A stretch of 64,000 nt of DNA from Membranipora membranacea (GCA_914767715.1 OU612066.1:5893001-5957000), one strand, 5' to 3'. Shown: positions 10,801 to 24,144, numbered from the stretch's first letter. Notes: generated by a model from the sequence alone, not told the origin. Numbers and translations are program-made.

Positions 10801-13800
10801 ATATATATATATATATAGAATGGAAAATCGAGAAAATCGGACTTCTAGTTCTCAAGTATCCCACGTGAGTCATGACCTAAATCCAAACACTACCGTGCAA
10901 AGATAGCCAGCCAGTTACTGTAACATTAGTCTAAGTGCTCAGACGTCTGCATTGTGAGTTAGTGGCATCACGTTATTGAACATGTTTGATAATGTAAAGC
11001 CAACAACTCGCAATGCAACGGTCTGAGCACTTAGACTACTGTGAAGTCATTGTAAAAGCTACCAGATGGCTAAATCCAATTACTGACACAATGAATGATG
11101 ATTATCATTGCTCATCTTTGATTGAAATGCAGGATGGTAGCACTCATTGACCTGAACTCATGGATCAGTGGTACATACTGTACAGTAAATTTTATCCCAC
11201 CCCCAACCTTGACCTAGAACCCAAATGCTACATGAATTAAATATTGAGCAGCAGTTCCATACTAGTCTGCAAGCATAATACCATCTAATCTGTTTACAAC
11301 TTGAATGACCAGTCTTGTGGGAGCATGTTGCGTCGTGCACATACTTAAGTAAAATTCAGTTAATATTTTGAACTTGATGATGAATTGGTTAATAGCTTTT
11401 CATTTTATTGGCAAAACTTCAATTCCCCCTGTAACTGCCACCAGTTACAAAGGGAATTTTGATATCTTCTGATTTCTGCATAGATTGAGATATTCAGATC
11501 TGATTTTGTTACAGACAAAGTTTTGGAGGCATTCCAGTCCCTACCTGATAATCTTTCAGACAAAGAGATCCAGAGCTTTGTAAATGAATATTTCTCTGAA
11601 GAAGGTCATGAGTTAGAAGAGTGGACTCCTACTGACTATGTTGACAGGTGAGGTGACCCTTGTATATATTGACCGATAAATTGATATGGAAGGATGGCGG
11701 CATATAAATGTATGCATCATCTGAAACTGTAATAATATTATTGATGCAGAAAAGACCAAAGAATTATCAAACCTGCGCAGTTTGAAACTCTTGAGTTGAT
11801 GGCATATGCTATCATTTCTGATAAGGCAAATAAGGATGTTGATCAGCCCTAAAACACTCTGGGATGGGCAACACAGCCGCTAGACTCAAGTCTGTATTTG
11901 GAATAGTAGAACATTGTTGACAATAAATTTGGGAATGTTCTAGAATCTTACAGTCATAGCAAGGTGAAAATAGCTTGTTACATTAAAGCTGTGAACATTG
12001 TCAAATGATGTAATGTTATATTCCAGGCCAGGTACGCTCATGATCATCCAGGATGGAGCATTACGGTCATTCGCTTTTGATATCAACAAGAAATGGAAGT
12101 TACTTAGTCGAAAGGTAAGCAATCTGTTAATATCATTTGATTATGTGTTAAGTTAAGTTAAGACCCAGGCCTACAAAACCAGAAATCCCCCGATTCCTGC
12201 ACTGCCCCCGCACTTGGGAGTAAACTACCTGACAACAATCATGGCAGACGAACATTATCTCAAATTTGATGAATGAATAATTGAAGTTCAGTCAAAGTTC
12301 TCCAAAATCTGTCAAGTAATGCTGTTGTTATTTGAACTTCTAGTGATATATTTGTTACTGTTGCTTTTTGGTGCGTTATAGCTGTATTTTATGAAGAGCC
12401 AAACCAATGAACAATCAAACAGAGATGCTTTGCTGATGTCCAAGGCATTACAAATTAAAATAAGTTTTGTCGAGAATGCAACTATTTCCCTAAAAGCAGA
12501 GAAGTATCTATAAAGGCAGGTATTATTAGCTGCTGGCGGACTTCTGAATGTCTTGTTAACTGAGCATATATATGTATTAACATGTATTTATTAATATATT
12601 TGTATTATAATATTTTTGTGGTGCAGATGATACCAGATGTTGGGGAGAGACCTGACCGATACTCAGTTATCGCTCTCCCAGAGCCCTTCATTATCCCAGG
12701 AGGAAGATTTAGAGAAGTCTATTATTGGTATGTCAATGGCCCAAATAATTAACTATCAATTGATGCGAGTGATGTCGCATCCTCAATGATAATTGTCAGT
12801 CTACATCATTCAGATTCCGGCCCCTCTCTTTTTTACAATACTTGTGTTATTGCTGTGTGGGTGATAATTGCTGTTAATTGTCTACAATTGCTGACAGTTT
12901 GAAAGTCAATATATATTATTAGACTTGGCTCTTTCATAAAGCAGTTTTCAATGTCCGCTGCGCTTCCTGTCAGATGCTGGGGTTTTAATTGTATTATCTT
13001 ACTATTTATGGGTAGGGGGTAGATTATCTAACCATCTAAAAGTCTGACCCAACTATTTGGAACAAAATGTATCCAATGAATTTTATGGATGTACCTGTAC
13101 TGACTATGTGTTTTCAATGTCCCGAAGTATTAGCTTTCTATTAGCGGTTGAAAAGTGGTAATTTTTTCAACTTGAATTTGTATCCCTGCTAATACTCAAA
13201 GCTGAATTGTCATAAATCATTCATCTTCCAATGCTTTTGTCTATACTGCCTATACTCTTTTACTTTCTCTCATGTCAGGGATTCTTATTGGGTAGTAAAG
13301 GGGTTACTTGTCTCTGAGATGAGTAAAACAGTGAAGGGTATGCTCACCAACATGCTGTCGCTTGTGGACAGGTAGGTTATTTATCTTATCTTATCTATCT
13401 TATCTTAATTATTGTGTATAATCATATAGCTCATACATATGATTATTAATTGCTTTATTACCTTTATGCGTGATTCTACTCTGATCATCCCCCCCCCCTC
13501 CCCCAGAATCTTGCCCCCGGCCGAGGCGTGATACATGAAAAGTGTCAGTGTAAAGTGATAGTAAGACTTTTTGTTGCTTATAGATTTTTTATTGCTTATA
13601 TAGATACTTTTTTCTAGGAACCTCAACCCATACGTGGCAAAGCGTAATGGTTTGGTCTTGCTTGATCATGTTTTAACCATTATACCAGCATTGGAATTGC
13701 CCCCCCCCCTACCTCTACTGACACGTTGAAGGCTTTTTGCCTTGTCACTGGCAAAATGGATCCAACTTGATCTAGGGTGTTGCCCGATTCTGAAAGTTAT

Positions 13801-16800
13801 ATCACCTATATATAGCAGGGATTCCACGTGTCACCAATACAAATAATGAAATGAGATGCAATAGAAACCTATGCCAAGTGATGAGTCGTTAATTTAAAAA
13901 AAAATCTTATTGACATCAGTTATAGCAGGGAGTTCGGTTCTGGCTTCCCAAGTCTTTCATTAGATATAATATCTGAAGTGCACAATGATGTCAGATAATG
14001 TTGTTGGTGAAGCTGTGTAGGCTTGGTATCCAACCAGGTGACCAAGTGTCATCAAGCTTGTATAAGTTATTGCGCAACTCATGTATGTTTGTGTTTTGAG
14101 AACATGGAAGTCCTTTACAGCCTGGTGTGTTGTTGCACTCAGTGCTTGGAACAGTGATAGGCCTCAGAGAATAGTCATAGGCACCGGGAGCCAGGGTCCC
14201 CATGCGTCTTCTGTTCACAGCTTTAACTGTCTCTCAAGTGCAAGGATTTTGTGGTGCCCCATATTTCCCCAATTTCTTTCAAAGGCACGGGGAGCATGTA
14301 CTCACGTCACACGTTTAAAGTTGATACAATTTGATCTTATTTCATTTTGAACAGTAAGTTTGTTGGTGAGCAGTAGGCAATAATCGGCCTATGATCATAA
14401 TTGGCCTGCAATTTGTTGGTGCTCACTGTTCTTGTATTTGTCCTGTCAGATGAACAGCGGTATTATAGGAGGTGGAAGGAATTTACAGGAAAGTTTTAGT
14501 TTACTCAATACCTGTGAAAAAGAAAGCGTTATCGGAAAATTTGTAATGCGCAATCGTTCTTGGCAGAGCCAAGCATATTTATGTGAGCATCAAAAGCTAA
14601 GGACATATCCTAGCAAGCTTGTATCTCGAAAAAAACTTCATTGTTTCTAAAAAGGTGCTGGTAGGTAACACATTAATGTGCAGGGTTGCCAAGTTTGCTA
14701 AACACTGCAACTGTGGCTTTTTCTTCAAAAGGTTACTGTTATCATGAAAACTCTTTAGTCTATATTGACCAGTATGATGAAATCTCATAGGATTGACGGT
14801 TATATTGCTTCACTTGTTGCCACATTCCTCCCTATTTTACGGACCCTGGAACTCGGTTGAATAAGGTAACCTGTCAGAGCCAGGCCTACCCTTGCAAGTG
14901 TACCTTTGCAGGTTGCCATTATTTGTCCAGGAACAGAGACCTAAATTTGAAACGTTTAGTAATAGGTTAATTATGAAGGGGTCAAATCCAGCCTCTCTTG
15001 ACAAGTTTTGTTGTTAATGTGTCCCCCCCCCACCCTCATAACAACGGATTCTAAGACAGGCTAGGTCGAATCATGACCAATAATAAATTGAGGTTTGCTC
15101 CACGATTGTCGATTTTACAGACAACTTTTCTGCAGTTCTAACAACAGCAAAATAGCCAACATAAAGATAATAGCTTTCAACAAAACATCAATTGGCTGAA
15201 AGCTTGCACACAACTCTGCACACAAGCTAGTTTAAGTGCTCAAACGGTGCAAGATGCTGGTAGAGGCATTTCATTATCAACCAATGAAATGCCTCTACCA
15301 GCATCTTGCACCGTTTGAGCACTTAAACTACACACAAGCATGATATACCAATAAAGTTACACACAATTTCAGAATATTTTTGTTTTGGCTTTTGGCCATA
15401 ACTCAACTATTTTGTCGTAAATCTATTTGGTTTTCCTTCCCACAAAAGTCACACAGAAATGGTGTGAAAGCCTAGCTACTCAACAAGTTTATCCTCAACT
15501 CTCCACAAAAGCATACAAAGACAAAACATTGACTTTGGGAAAACAACTATTACTAAGATGACATTGCAATTTCAATCCATACATTAATGCACAGAGTTTT
15601 TCTGAATAATGGAAAAGTTTGCTTATGAATCAGATGCACACTGCAGCAGTGCAAGAGCACTAGGTAGGGCACGTTGCTACAAATTTTATGGGCAGCTGAC
15701 ATTTTATCTGACCCATTCATGATTAATGACAGCATATTATCGACATTAAAATAATGGTCATGATTGGGTTGAATTAAATTTCAGCGGCTGGCTTAAGTGT
15801 GCAGCCTGCCCAGTCTGATCATGAAAAGGGTCAAATGAGATCTGTTTGACCAAGGAGTTAGTTTATCTAACTCCTCGGTTTTACCGTTCCATGATTATGA
15901 AGAGTAAATTGCTTGGTATTGTATATGATTCGGATCACAGATATCAAGGCATGCTGTTGATAGCTAATGCTCGGCGCGTTTCATTAGAGTGGCGAAAGCT
16001 TCAATAATCATGCTATGTGTACACTACTAGTATTAGTCATAATAGTTAATATTGGACTTCTGGTGGAATTTTTTTTGCAATCTGCGCAACGTGAAAAGAT
16101 ATTTATGGGTTTGAATAACACCATGGTCCTCTGATTACTGCGCTGATGTGGGCAATGAACTTTACTCAGAATAATTAACGGATCCTGAAGGATATGGTAG
16201 AGCAGACTAGCACAGTATCACAGAGTAAGGATATACCTTTACTCTGTGACAGTATATAGAAACCAGCGTCAAGTACATAATCTTGCTTCCCATTGTATTT
16301 AATGCACTAACTTAACTTTTCGACAACAGTCTACAGCTGATAAAAAACTAGGATATACAGATTGCTTTCTTTTCTGGGGCGGGTTCTGGAAAACGCGGAA
16401 ATACGGAAAATCAGTTTCATCGCGGAAAATCGTTTTCGAAAATGCGGAAAATCGTTTTTCACCTTGAATTTGTTGATGATGCTACAAAAAACTACTGGAA
16501 AGACATTGAGACATCACCACTGTATCATATGAGTGTTTTTGGTAAAAATCAAGTGATAAAAATAATTTTTTTGGAAAATGCAGAAAATATTTTTTTCCTC
16601 AAAAATTGATCTCAACGCATAGAAAATGAACTGTAACCCATTAAGTTATCATCCATTTTCGAAAACGCGGAAAACGATTTTCCGCGTTTTCCAAAAAAGA
16701 AAAACCTGAAATTCAGGCCGTTAAAAGATGGGGATGATATCTTAATGGGTTACAGTTCATTTTCTATGCACTGAGATCAATTTTTGAGGAAAAAAATATT

Positions 16801-19800
16801 TTCCGCATTTTCCAAAAAAATTATTTTTATCACTTGATTTTTACCAAAAACACTCATAAGATACAGTGGTGATGTCTCAATGTCTTTCCATTAGTTTTTT
16901 TTAGCATCATCAACAAATTCAAGGTGAAAAACGATTTTCCGCATTTTCGAAAACGCGGAAAACGATTTTCCGCGATGAAACTGATTTTCTGCCTTTCCGC
17001 GTTTTCCAGAACCCGTTTCTTGGGCACAGTTTGATATGTTGTGGTCACTTAAACGATTGCAATTAAACACGGCTTGCTCCTGATTCCTGTTTAATCATGA
17101 TGGTCCATTTTGGCAGATATGGGTTTGTGCCGAATGGTGGACGTATATATTATCTGAATCGATCACAGCCTCCATTCTTGATCCCGATGGTAGGAGACTA
17201 CCTGTCACATACTGATGACCTGGAGTTTGTGGAAGCAAACATACACCTCCTCGAAAAGGTCGGGAAAAATTTTTGTTCCCCTATTCATGTACGATATGTT
17301 TGTAAATGATAATTTTTATGAATGATATATTTACATTTAGTAATTATGGATAACTATACATTTCTGGCACTGTACATACAACATTCCCATTAGAAATGAT
17401 ATGATTGCCATAAAATGTACTGAACAAAGAAATTATGTATGTGGTGATCATGTGTCACTGGTGGACAAAGTTTGGGTCAAACCCCAAATATCTTTAGCAG
17501 TCACTATTAGTGTTGCATACATAGATTATACTTTTGTACATACATATTACTTTAAGGAGTATCACTACTGGCTTGAGAAACACTCAGTCTATGTCACATT
17601 TAACGGTACAACCCACTCAGCATTCAGATACAAAGCTGACACGGACAGTCCCAGGCCTGAGTCATATCGTGAAGATGAAGCTGATGGTCTAAGTATACCT
17701 CAAGGTGAGTGTCTTATCTTAGCCTCGTATGACTGTTACTTGACAGCTTAAAAGGAGTGAGGGCTTGAGTCCCTCTACCGATAATTGCGGGGAGAGGGCT
17801 TGAGCCCCTCTACCGATAATTGCGGGATACAGGGTTATAATCTCTAATACCAATAGATAGGGATTCTCTCCCCTCATGATTATAGAATTTAACTGGTTGT
17901 AGATCGGCTAATGAAATAGCACTTGTTACTGGTCAGATCGGCTTCCGATGATGATATTGCATTTCAGATTCATGCAACACCAAAATATTTTGAAAGTGTT
18001 CTACATCTCAACTTCCCCGCGCACATTCATCAGCCCTGATTGAGCCAGTTGGCTCTGAACTTTATAATATGTCCGTAGTCCAGTATACTATAATATGTCC
18101 GTAGTCCAGTATACTATACACACTACGTTAGCTGTGCATTAACATCATCACACTTTCCGTAAGCTTTGCCGGAATTTAATTTGCTCAAACTTAGCTATGA
18201 ATCACAAACTTTTGACCTCTTTGGTGTGGAGAAATTTGAGAGATAAATCTGTGAATCTGTTCTGAAACAGGAGTGTGTCAGTAAAGTCCGTGTCTTATTT
18301 GAGAAATTGATCGCTGAGGTCAGTGATCATTGCAGTGTCAGAAGATGATTATGACTATTGAGTAATTATGATCTTTACATATAAACTGATGAGGATTTGT
18401 ATAGCTGTTGTCTCTACTTCCATACAAAGTAATCTTTTCTCTGTGGTTCCACACAATGAAATTAGCAAGGATCGCAAGACAGAGTGAGGATCCTTAACTC
18501 TGTGTTGCGATCCTGAAATAAAGATACAACTTACAACCATGTGCCAATCACAAAGAAAAATTTAAAAGCAGCAAAGGATACTTACTGAGTTTAATGACAC
18601 ATTTAATGCTATTGCAATTGTAAGTTGACCTTGACACTGTAAATGTCATTGCTATACGGCCCAGGTGTGTGTAGTTTTTCCCCAAATAATGCTTTAAATA
18701 GTGAGTTGTCTATTTTCGTAAGATGTTATAAAACATGTCAATGACTCACTGCAATATTACCATCTGTATATCCATACCTGTAGAAAGCTTGAGAAGATTT
18801 TACGCTGATAACTCATCAGCTGCCGAGTCTGGATGGGATTTTTCCTCTCGCTGGTCACACCCTAAGAAACCGGCGGAGAAGATGACATCAATATCAACCC
18901 AAGATGTCATACCTGTTGATCTAAACTCAATAATTGGATGGAATGCTAGAATACTTGCTGCTATGTTCAAAAGGCTTGGTATGTATCTATCCTGAATTGG
19001 AACCTAGATAGTGCAATCGATAATATATATATACATATAGTCAATGTGCTCAGACGGCTGCAATGCAAGTTAGGGGCATTACATCTAATATCTATCATGT
19101 GAGAGTGTACATTTCGTATTCTAGTCCAAATGTGTGCACCTAGGCTCCCTTTTCCTACCAAAAAATCTTCACAATCAGAACAACATTCACCAACCCAATT
19201 ACTTTCAATAATTCCCATCTCTCGAAATAATAATCCCCAAATCAATGTAAAGTCCTGAAGATTTTCATGGACTATTGATTTCACGAATGTGGTCCCAGTT
19301 TTGATCAAAATTTTCCAGGGTCTTCAAAACTGCTGTCAATCACCTGTTCTCTGGAGAGTGGAGAGTTTGACCTTTGCCAATCCCAATTGAGAAAGTTTGG
19401 CTAATAAAAAGTAACAAAGTACCAAGGTTTGACTTAATTTCATTGATACTTCATTCAAGTATGTATTTAACGGAAGGTGAAAATTGGTCTTTGGACAAAT
19501 CACATTTCAAACTATAATAACTCAAACCAGGCCCGTGTCATACAACACTCAACCATCTCGAACTGGAATTAATGGGGCTCATGAAACTGAATCAACACTT
19601 TTCAACACCCTATCATCATAGTCACCATCATTCAATGAAAAACTAAGTAAGCATGTAGCTAGGTAGAGGCGATGAGGTCTGGTATATGCAGCAAATGAAT
19701 GGCTTTTTCTTAAAGGTTTCTCTCAAAAAACAGATAACCATCAGGTGCTGGACCAACAGATAACAAAATATAGTCTTTTATTACAACACAGTGACCAATT

Positions 19801-22800
19801 CTTAGACTCTTTAGATGGCGAAATCTAAAAACCTATTTTCACCCTGCTATACACATGACCACCGTTCCTATTTAGTATTATCTGTGTGCTAACTTTGAAA
19901 CCGGTCCGTATTTTATAGTTCGCCAATCAAATCAAACCTATTTTACTACACTACTGTTTATGAACTATTCAGCTTCGTCGGCATAGTTTCCAGCTAGCAC
20001 CAGCATCAAACTGCGACTTCTCATAAGTCAGTTTCCTTGTCTGCAACAGCTATATAAGTATTGGCTATACTAGTATTTATTGACTATATAGCATATATTG
20101 ATGATACTTGTATTGCTTATGATAGCGAGAACGTCCTGAAAGCTTTCCATCCCAACCATATAAATAACTTCAAGCTGTTAAGTACCATCTCTCTATTTAA
20201 TACTCACTATTTCTATCCCCTGAAGTATTTTATGTAACAATGTTTTCTCTAATAACAGTATGTTTTGTCATTTTTATCAGGGAATGTTGAGAAATCTGAC
20301 TTTTATAAGAAGGAGTTTGACAGAATACAGAATGTCATCAAGTGGCTATTCTGGGATGAGACTGATGGAGCATGGTACGATTTCAACTTAATAACTATGG
20401 ACCGGAATCGAAGATTCTACGCTTCAGTGATTTCCCCGCTGTTCACAGGCTGTGTGAGTGGTGATGATCAGGAGAAAATCAGAAAAGTCAACCGAGTCCT
20501 AGACTATGTCAAGGTTGGTTTCTGTTGAATTTATAATAAAAGAAAGATTCACTGTTATTTCTTTAGACATATGGTGATAGTGCTTGTTATGTCAGAATTT
20601 CAACCACGGTTCTCTCTTGGTCTACCGATCTGCCTTCTACAATATCTAAATATCCACAAAGTCAAGGGTCTTTTCTCGCGGAGGTAATGTTGAAATGGCT
20701 ATCTGCTGACGAACTAACAATATCAACCGATAGAATTATTCTTGCTGTTTACTATTACTATACTATACTATTTGTTATATATTATTCATTCCTATGAAGC
20801 ATCCCAGGTGCTGCCATTGTCAAACGATAATTACCTATGGAAAATTCAGGTCAGTCAATATTTCAAAATACTTGGCCATACTTGCAAGTAGTTTCTGGAG
20901 AGACTCCAAAATTGCAACACTTCTTCATCAACACATTGGAATGATTCCAGCCTGAAATGGTCTGGGATGTCAATAACGCTCAAGCCTTTTATGTTGACCG
21001 GTAGCAAACCTGTTCATAGGAACTTACCTTCCCATAGTCCAGGCTCATGCCTTTACGGCTTCTGGGATAAACAAAAACTACAGATATTTTGAAACGCACG
21101 TCAAAACATCTAAGACACTTTAAATCAACCGGGGGGGGGGGGGGGTGACCTTTCTATTACTAAGCCGCTGAATTACTGCTCGATTACACAGTGGGGGAAA
21201 GCAATACATTTAATGGCGTGATTATAATTTGTTTTATAATCATAGCTGAAATGGGACCTGGATATAAAATAAATAAAGTTTCTAGTTTAACAAAAAGTTG
21301 TTAAAGGCCGCATGTTACAGATCAGCCTAACAGCAAATGGTTGCTAAATTTGGATTCAGTAGGTCGATTTCCTATCATCACCCAATTTTCAAATTTCTTG
21401 TTTTTCTCGGTGCTGGATGACAAGGTAATATGTACTAAAACGGTAATTATTTATGTGGAGATAATGCTGAACTCTGAAATTATGTTATAATCATCATATA
21501 GAATGTAAAGTTCCAAAACTATAGCAGTAAATGAGTTGTGTCACATGATTCGAATTTCGTCTGTCTAATGAAGCCTAATACTATATGACATGCATTCAAG
21601 TGATGAACCAGATTTCTAAAATGAACAGATTCAACAGGTAAATTCGAACAAATTCTTCTGTCATAACTTTGGTCAGTATTGTTTAAGTTGCATATTCCTA
21701 TTGCTAATTTTGCAATCCTTTTTTTGGCCAAAATTATCTCTATTTTGCCTTTAATCTGTTGCATAAGAGAATTTCACAATTCCGGAAGGAGGCTTAGTAC
21801 CCAACTTTAGTGATATCCCTCTGCCACCAAACTGCTGCCACCAAACTAGAGGTAAAAATAACTGTTCAACTTATAACCATCAGTGAAAGAAACCCATATA
21901 GACTGCACCTAACAAATGTAGGTCCAGATTCGAGAAAATCATCTTTGGTGAGAGTTACTTCATTCATTATTCTTTTGATCCTCAGAAGGTGCTGCCAGAC
22001 TTGGAAACGTACAAAGCTGGGATACCAACATCTCTCATCAACTCCGGACAGCAGTGGGACTTTCCTAATGCTTGGCCTCCATTACAGCATATGTGGGTGC
22101 AGGCTTTCCACACACAGAAATGTGATCGAGCCAAACAGTTTGCTAAGAAACTAGCAACTAGATGGGTGCTAAGCAACTGGAGAGCGTGGAAAGATGGCGG
22201 ACACATGTTTGAGAAGGTAACTTACTTATTGCTAGTGTAAAACATTATTAAAGGGTTTTATTAGTTTAATAGTTATTACAACATTCACGCCTCTTCCTTG
22301 TTTTTCTGAGTAATCTCTGACACTATGCTATCCTGCTTGGCTAGAAGCCTGGAGCTGGAGCGTTGTTCTTTTTAAACAGATAGTACCAATCCTCTAACTC
22401 AGTAATTATCAACAATAAGTGAGTGGGAGAGAAAATAATCAATATATTCTGCGGGGGGGGGGGGGAATGGGCTCCGCAATTTATAGAAAATAGACCCTCT
22501 GGGACTCCAAGGGGCTGAGTTATGAGAATTTTATATTTTCATACCATCATGGGACTCTCTGCACATTTTACAGATGATTGAATATAAGGTGTTTTGAAGT
22601 GGAAGAACAGATTTGGTCAGTTTGAATGAAGCTTAAAGAGGAGATTTTCTCATTTTGAGGCAAAATTCTAGAGAAGATCACTTTCATTTACTGATGAGCT
22701 TTTGCCCTATCCTGACTCAGGTTCAAGTTCAGCTTTATGTTCAGTCAATCGTTTGTTTTTAAGAATTCATTCTATAGATGAGATTTTAAAAATGAAGATT

Positions 22801-24144
22801 GCTCTATTTTTTTTTCGAAGAAATTGGAGACAGCTTTGTGCACAGGGAGCCCCTTTGATTTTAAAAACAGGAACCCTGTTGTGATCGGAAAATTGGGATT
22901 TGATCAAACCAATTATATTTCTCCTCGATCATACAATTCAATCATTCTCACAAAGTAGAATCCATTGTATTACAGTATAATGCTGTGACGGGCGCTGCTG
23001 GGGACGGTGGAGAATATGAAGTACAGGTATGATAAAAATCTGTTATGTATTTTATAGTAATAAGAGGCCAACTATTATTGAATTACATCAAATGCAATTG
23101 AATGAATCTATACCAATAGCATTCCTGTTTGTATATTCTTTCCAATCCGAGTAGACCATCCGCATACCACCACTGCAAGAGATGTGATTGCTCTTTGATT
23201 GCTTCTGAGTTCTATATAAAAAATTCAAAGCCCCGCTCAATAGAGGAAAATTACTGGCACAACCCATATTCCTTAGCCCAAATTAGAACTGTTATCTCAT
23301 CTCTGTTATCAGCGCTAAGATGTCCGAGCGTGAAAGCCTACATGTATAAGAGTTATGTTATGTTGTAAGAGATGGGATGTTAGATGATTTAATATTTTGT
23401 GAGATGTTCTCGAACATACCATTTGGCCCTGTTGTGAAAATATGTATCAATGGTTATAATCTCTCGAAATATACTCAGATCTTCTATTAATATGTCGTCA
23501 AACCTTACTCTTCCTTGGTTGGCTTCTAAAATGTAGCATTTTCTTCTCCGTTGTTTTGTAACACAATGCGGTGGTTTCAGGAATCAATATTATTTATAAT
23601 GTTAAAACTATAAAAATCAACAATTGAGAGTTGATTGGTAATAAATATATCATAAGTTGTGCTAAAAGTAATAAGGAACGTATGTTTTGGAGAACATTTT
23701 TAAAAAACCAGTTTTGGAGAACAATATTCACCACCGTTTGGATATAGTTCAGTGGTATTTTACCACTACAGATGTGGACTGCAGCCCAAATCACACTTCA
23801 TCTAGGGATGCCGACCCTAAGATGATCTAATTTTTCGTAAGATGTTCTCGAACAACCATTTCTCGCCATGATAATAGTATCTCTCCATAAATACGATTCG
23901 CCTCAAGATATATTCGTTTTCCACTCATGTGTTCTCGAACATACTGATCCTTGTTAAGCTTCTTAAAAGTACAAAAATTTCCATACGCAGAGTAGGAAAT
24001 CCTATAATGGTAGTAATTAACAATATCATACAGAATATATCTCACTGTACTGTACTGCAGGTTGGCTTTGGATGGACAAATGGAGTAATATTAGGCCTAC
24101 TGGCGACTTTCCCTGATATGAGCAGCTCTGATGATGATATCTGA
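7851..24144 (+). CDS. TREH: Trehalase (alpha,alpha-trehalase, GH37)
   Basis: Hydrolyses trehalose to two glucose. Thirteen exons: 7851-7867, 8124-8224, 11515-11647, 12027-12114, 12627-12727, 13279-13371, 17117-17258, 17557-17704, 18784-18978, 20281-20513, 21986-22216, 22976-23026, 24061-24144. All join in phase to give 538 residues. Both family signatures are present: [15 protein letters not shown] near 137-151 and [10 protein letters not shown] at 440-449. The usual catalytic acids appear as Asp 293 (SGWDFSSRW) and Glu 507 (GDGGEYE), assigned by comparison with the bacterial enzyme. The N-terminal [13 protein letters not shown] and KTFVD motifs are also present. The first exon has only 17 coding bases (MENLT plus two bases) and is preceded by an in-frame TGA at 7836-7838. 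The model therefore has no signal peptide, and no C-terminal GPI signal is seen. A secretory first exon from another promoter cannot be excluded. A polyadenylation signal AATAAA lies at 24324-24329. Confidence 0.95.
8757..8842. repeat. GTCAGA hexamer tandem repeat
   Basis: About fourteen near-perfect copies of a six-base unit in trehalase intron 2. A simple satellite, likely polymorphic in length. Confidence 0.95.
9196..9229 (-). repeat. U2 snRNA 5'-end-like sequence
   Basis: On the minus strand this stretch reads GCGCTTCTCGG, then CTATTGGCTAAGATCAAAG, then TGT. It matches the first 30 or so bases of metazoan U2 snRNA with very few differences. The branch-point-pairing region and Sm site do not follow, so it is not a U2 gene. 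It is either a truncated U2 pseudogene or the head of a retroposed chimera. Confidence 0.6.
9705..9743. repeat. 20-bp micro-insertion flanked by direct repeats
   Basis: A 20-base stretch starting ATAGACTTAATA (9714-9733) lies between two perfect copies of GATGACCTC (9705-9713 and 9734-9742; ten bases if the following A is counted). Its sequence belongs to the CATAGACTTA micro-palindrome group with a degraded right arm. Confidence 0.55.
10927..11038. mobile_element. Palindromic element A with TAGTCTAAGTGCTCAGAC ends
   Basis: A 112-bp inverted-repeat element in trehalase intron 2. Ends are TAGTCTAAGTGCTCAGAC and the complement GTCTGAGCACTTAGACTA. The flanking 9-mers CTGTAACAT and CTGTGAAGT agree at six of nine positions, as for a decayed 9-bp target-site duplication. 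The arms have mismatches, so this is an older copy of the group that includes 15228-15330 and 27734-27813. Confidence 0.75.
15228..15330. mobile_element. Palindromic element B, intact
   Basis: A 103-bp hairpin whose two 48-base arms pair without a mismatch around a 7-base loop. Ends are TAGTTTAAGTGCTCAAAC. It is flanked by perfect 9-bp direct repeats CACACAAGC at 15219-15227 and 15331-15339. A 9-bp duplication is typical of Mutator-like elements. The perfect arms suggest recent insertion. Confidence 0.9.
16218..16249. repeat. Micro-palindrome, CAGAGTAAGGAT type
   Basis: TCACAGAGTAAGG pairs with CCTTTACTCTGTGA. A direct repeat ACAGTAT flanks the unit on both sides. Related palindromes are at 18468-18514 and 63262-63293. 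Confidence 0.7.
16380..17015. mobile_element. 636-bp foldback element
   Basis: Almost the whole element is one long inverted repeat. The left arm begins CGGGTTCTGGAAAACGCGG, and the right arm ends with its near-complement CCGCGTTTTCCAGAACCCG. The arms pair along about 275 bases with few differences, around a centre that has its own smaller palindromes of GGAAAACG and CGTTTTCC motifs. The flanking TTTCTGGGG (16371-16379) and TTTCTTGGG (17016-17024) agree at eight of nine positions and may be a target-site duplication. It has no coding capacity. It sits in trehalase intron 6. Confidence 0.85.
17759..17826. repeat. 35-bp tandem duplication
   Basis: Two copies of a 35-base unit containing CTCTACCGATAATTGCGGG, differing at one or two positions, in trehalase intron 8. 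Confidence 0.85.
18063..18114. repeat. 26-bp tandem duplication
   Basis: Two identical copies of a 26-base unit containing ATGTCCGTAGTCCAGTATAC in trehalase intron 8. Confidence 0.9.
18468..18514. repeat. 47-bp micro-palindrome, CAGAGTGAGGAT type
   Basis: Outer arms AGGATCGCAA and TTGCGATCCT enclose inner arms ACAGAGT and ACTCTGT and a central AGGATCCT. Same core as 16218-16249 and 63262-63293, with extra outer pairing. Confidence 0.7.
19038..19085. mobile_element. Half copy of the TAGT..GTGCTCAGAC palindromic element
   Basis: TAGTCAATGTGCTCAGACGG and the following 28 bases resemble the left arm of the element at 10927-11038, including the GCAATG, AGTTAG and GGCATTAC segments. The matching right arm is missing, so this is a truncated copy. 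Confidence 0.6.
21130..21146. repeat. Poly-G run
   Basis: A run of about 16-17 G in trehalase intron 10. A similar run of about 12 G lies near 22452, and C runs lie near 13491, 13700 and 15023. These are prone to length error. Confidence 0.8.
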
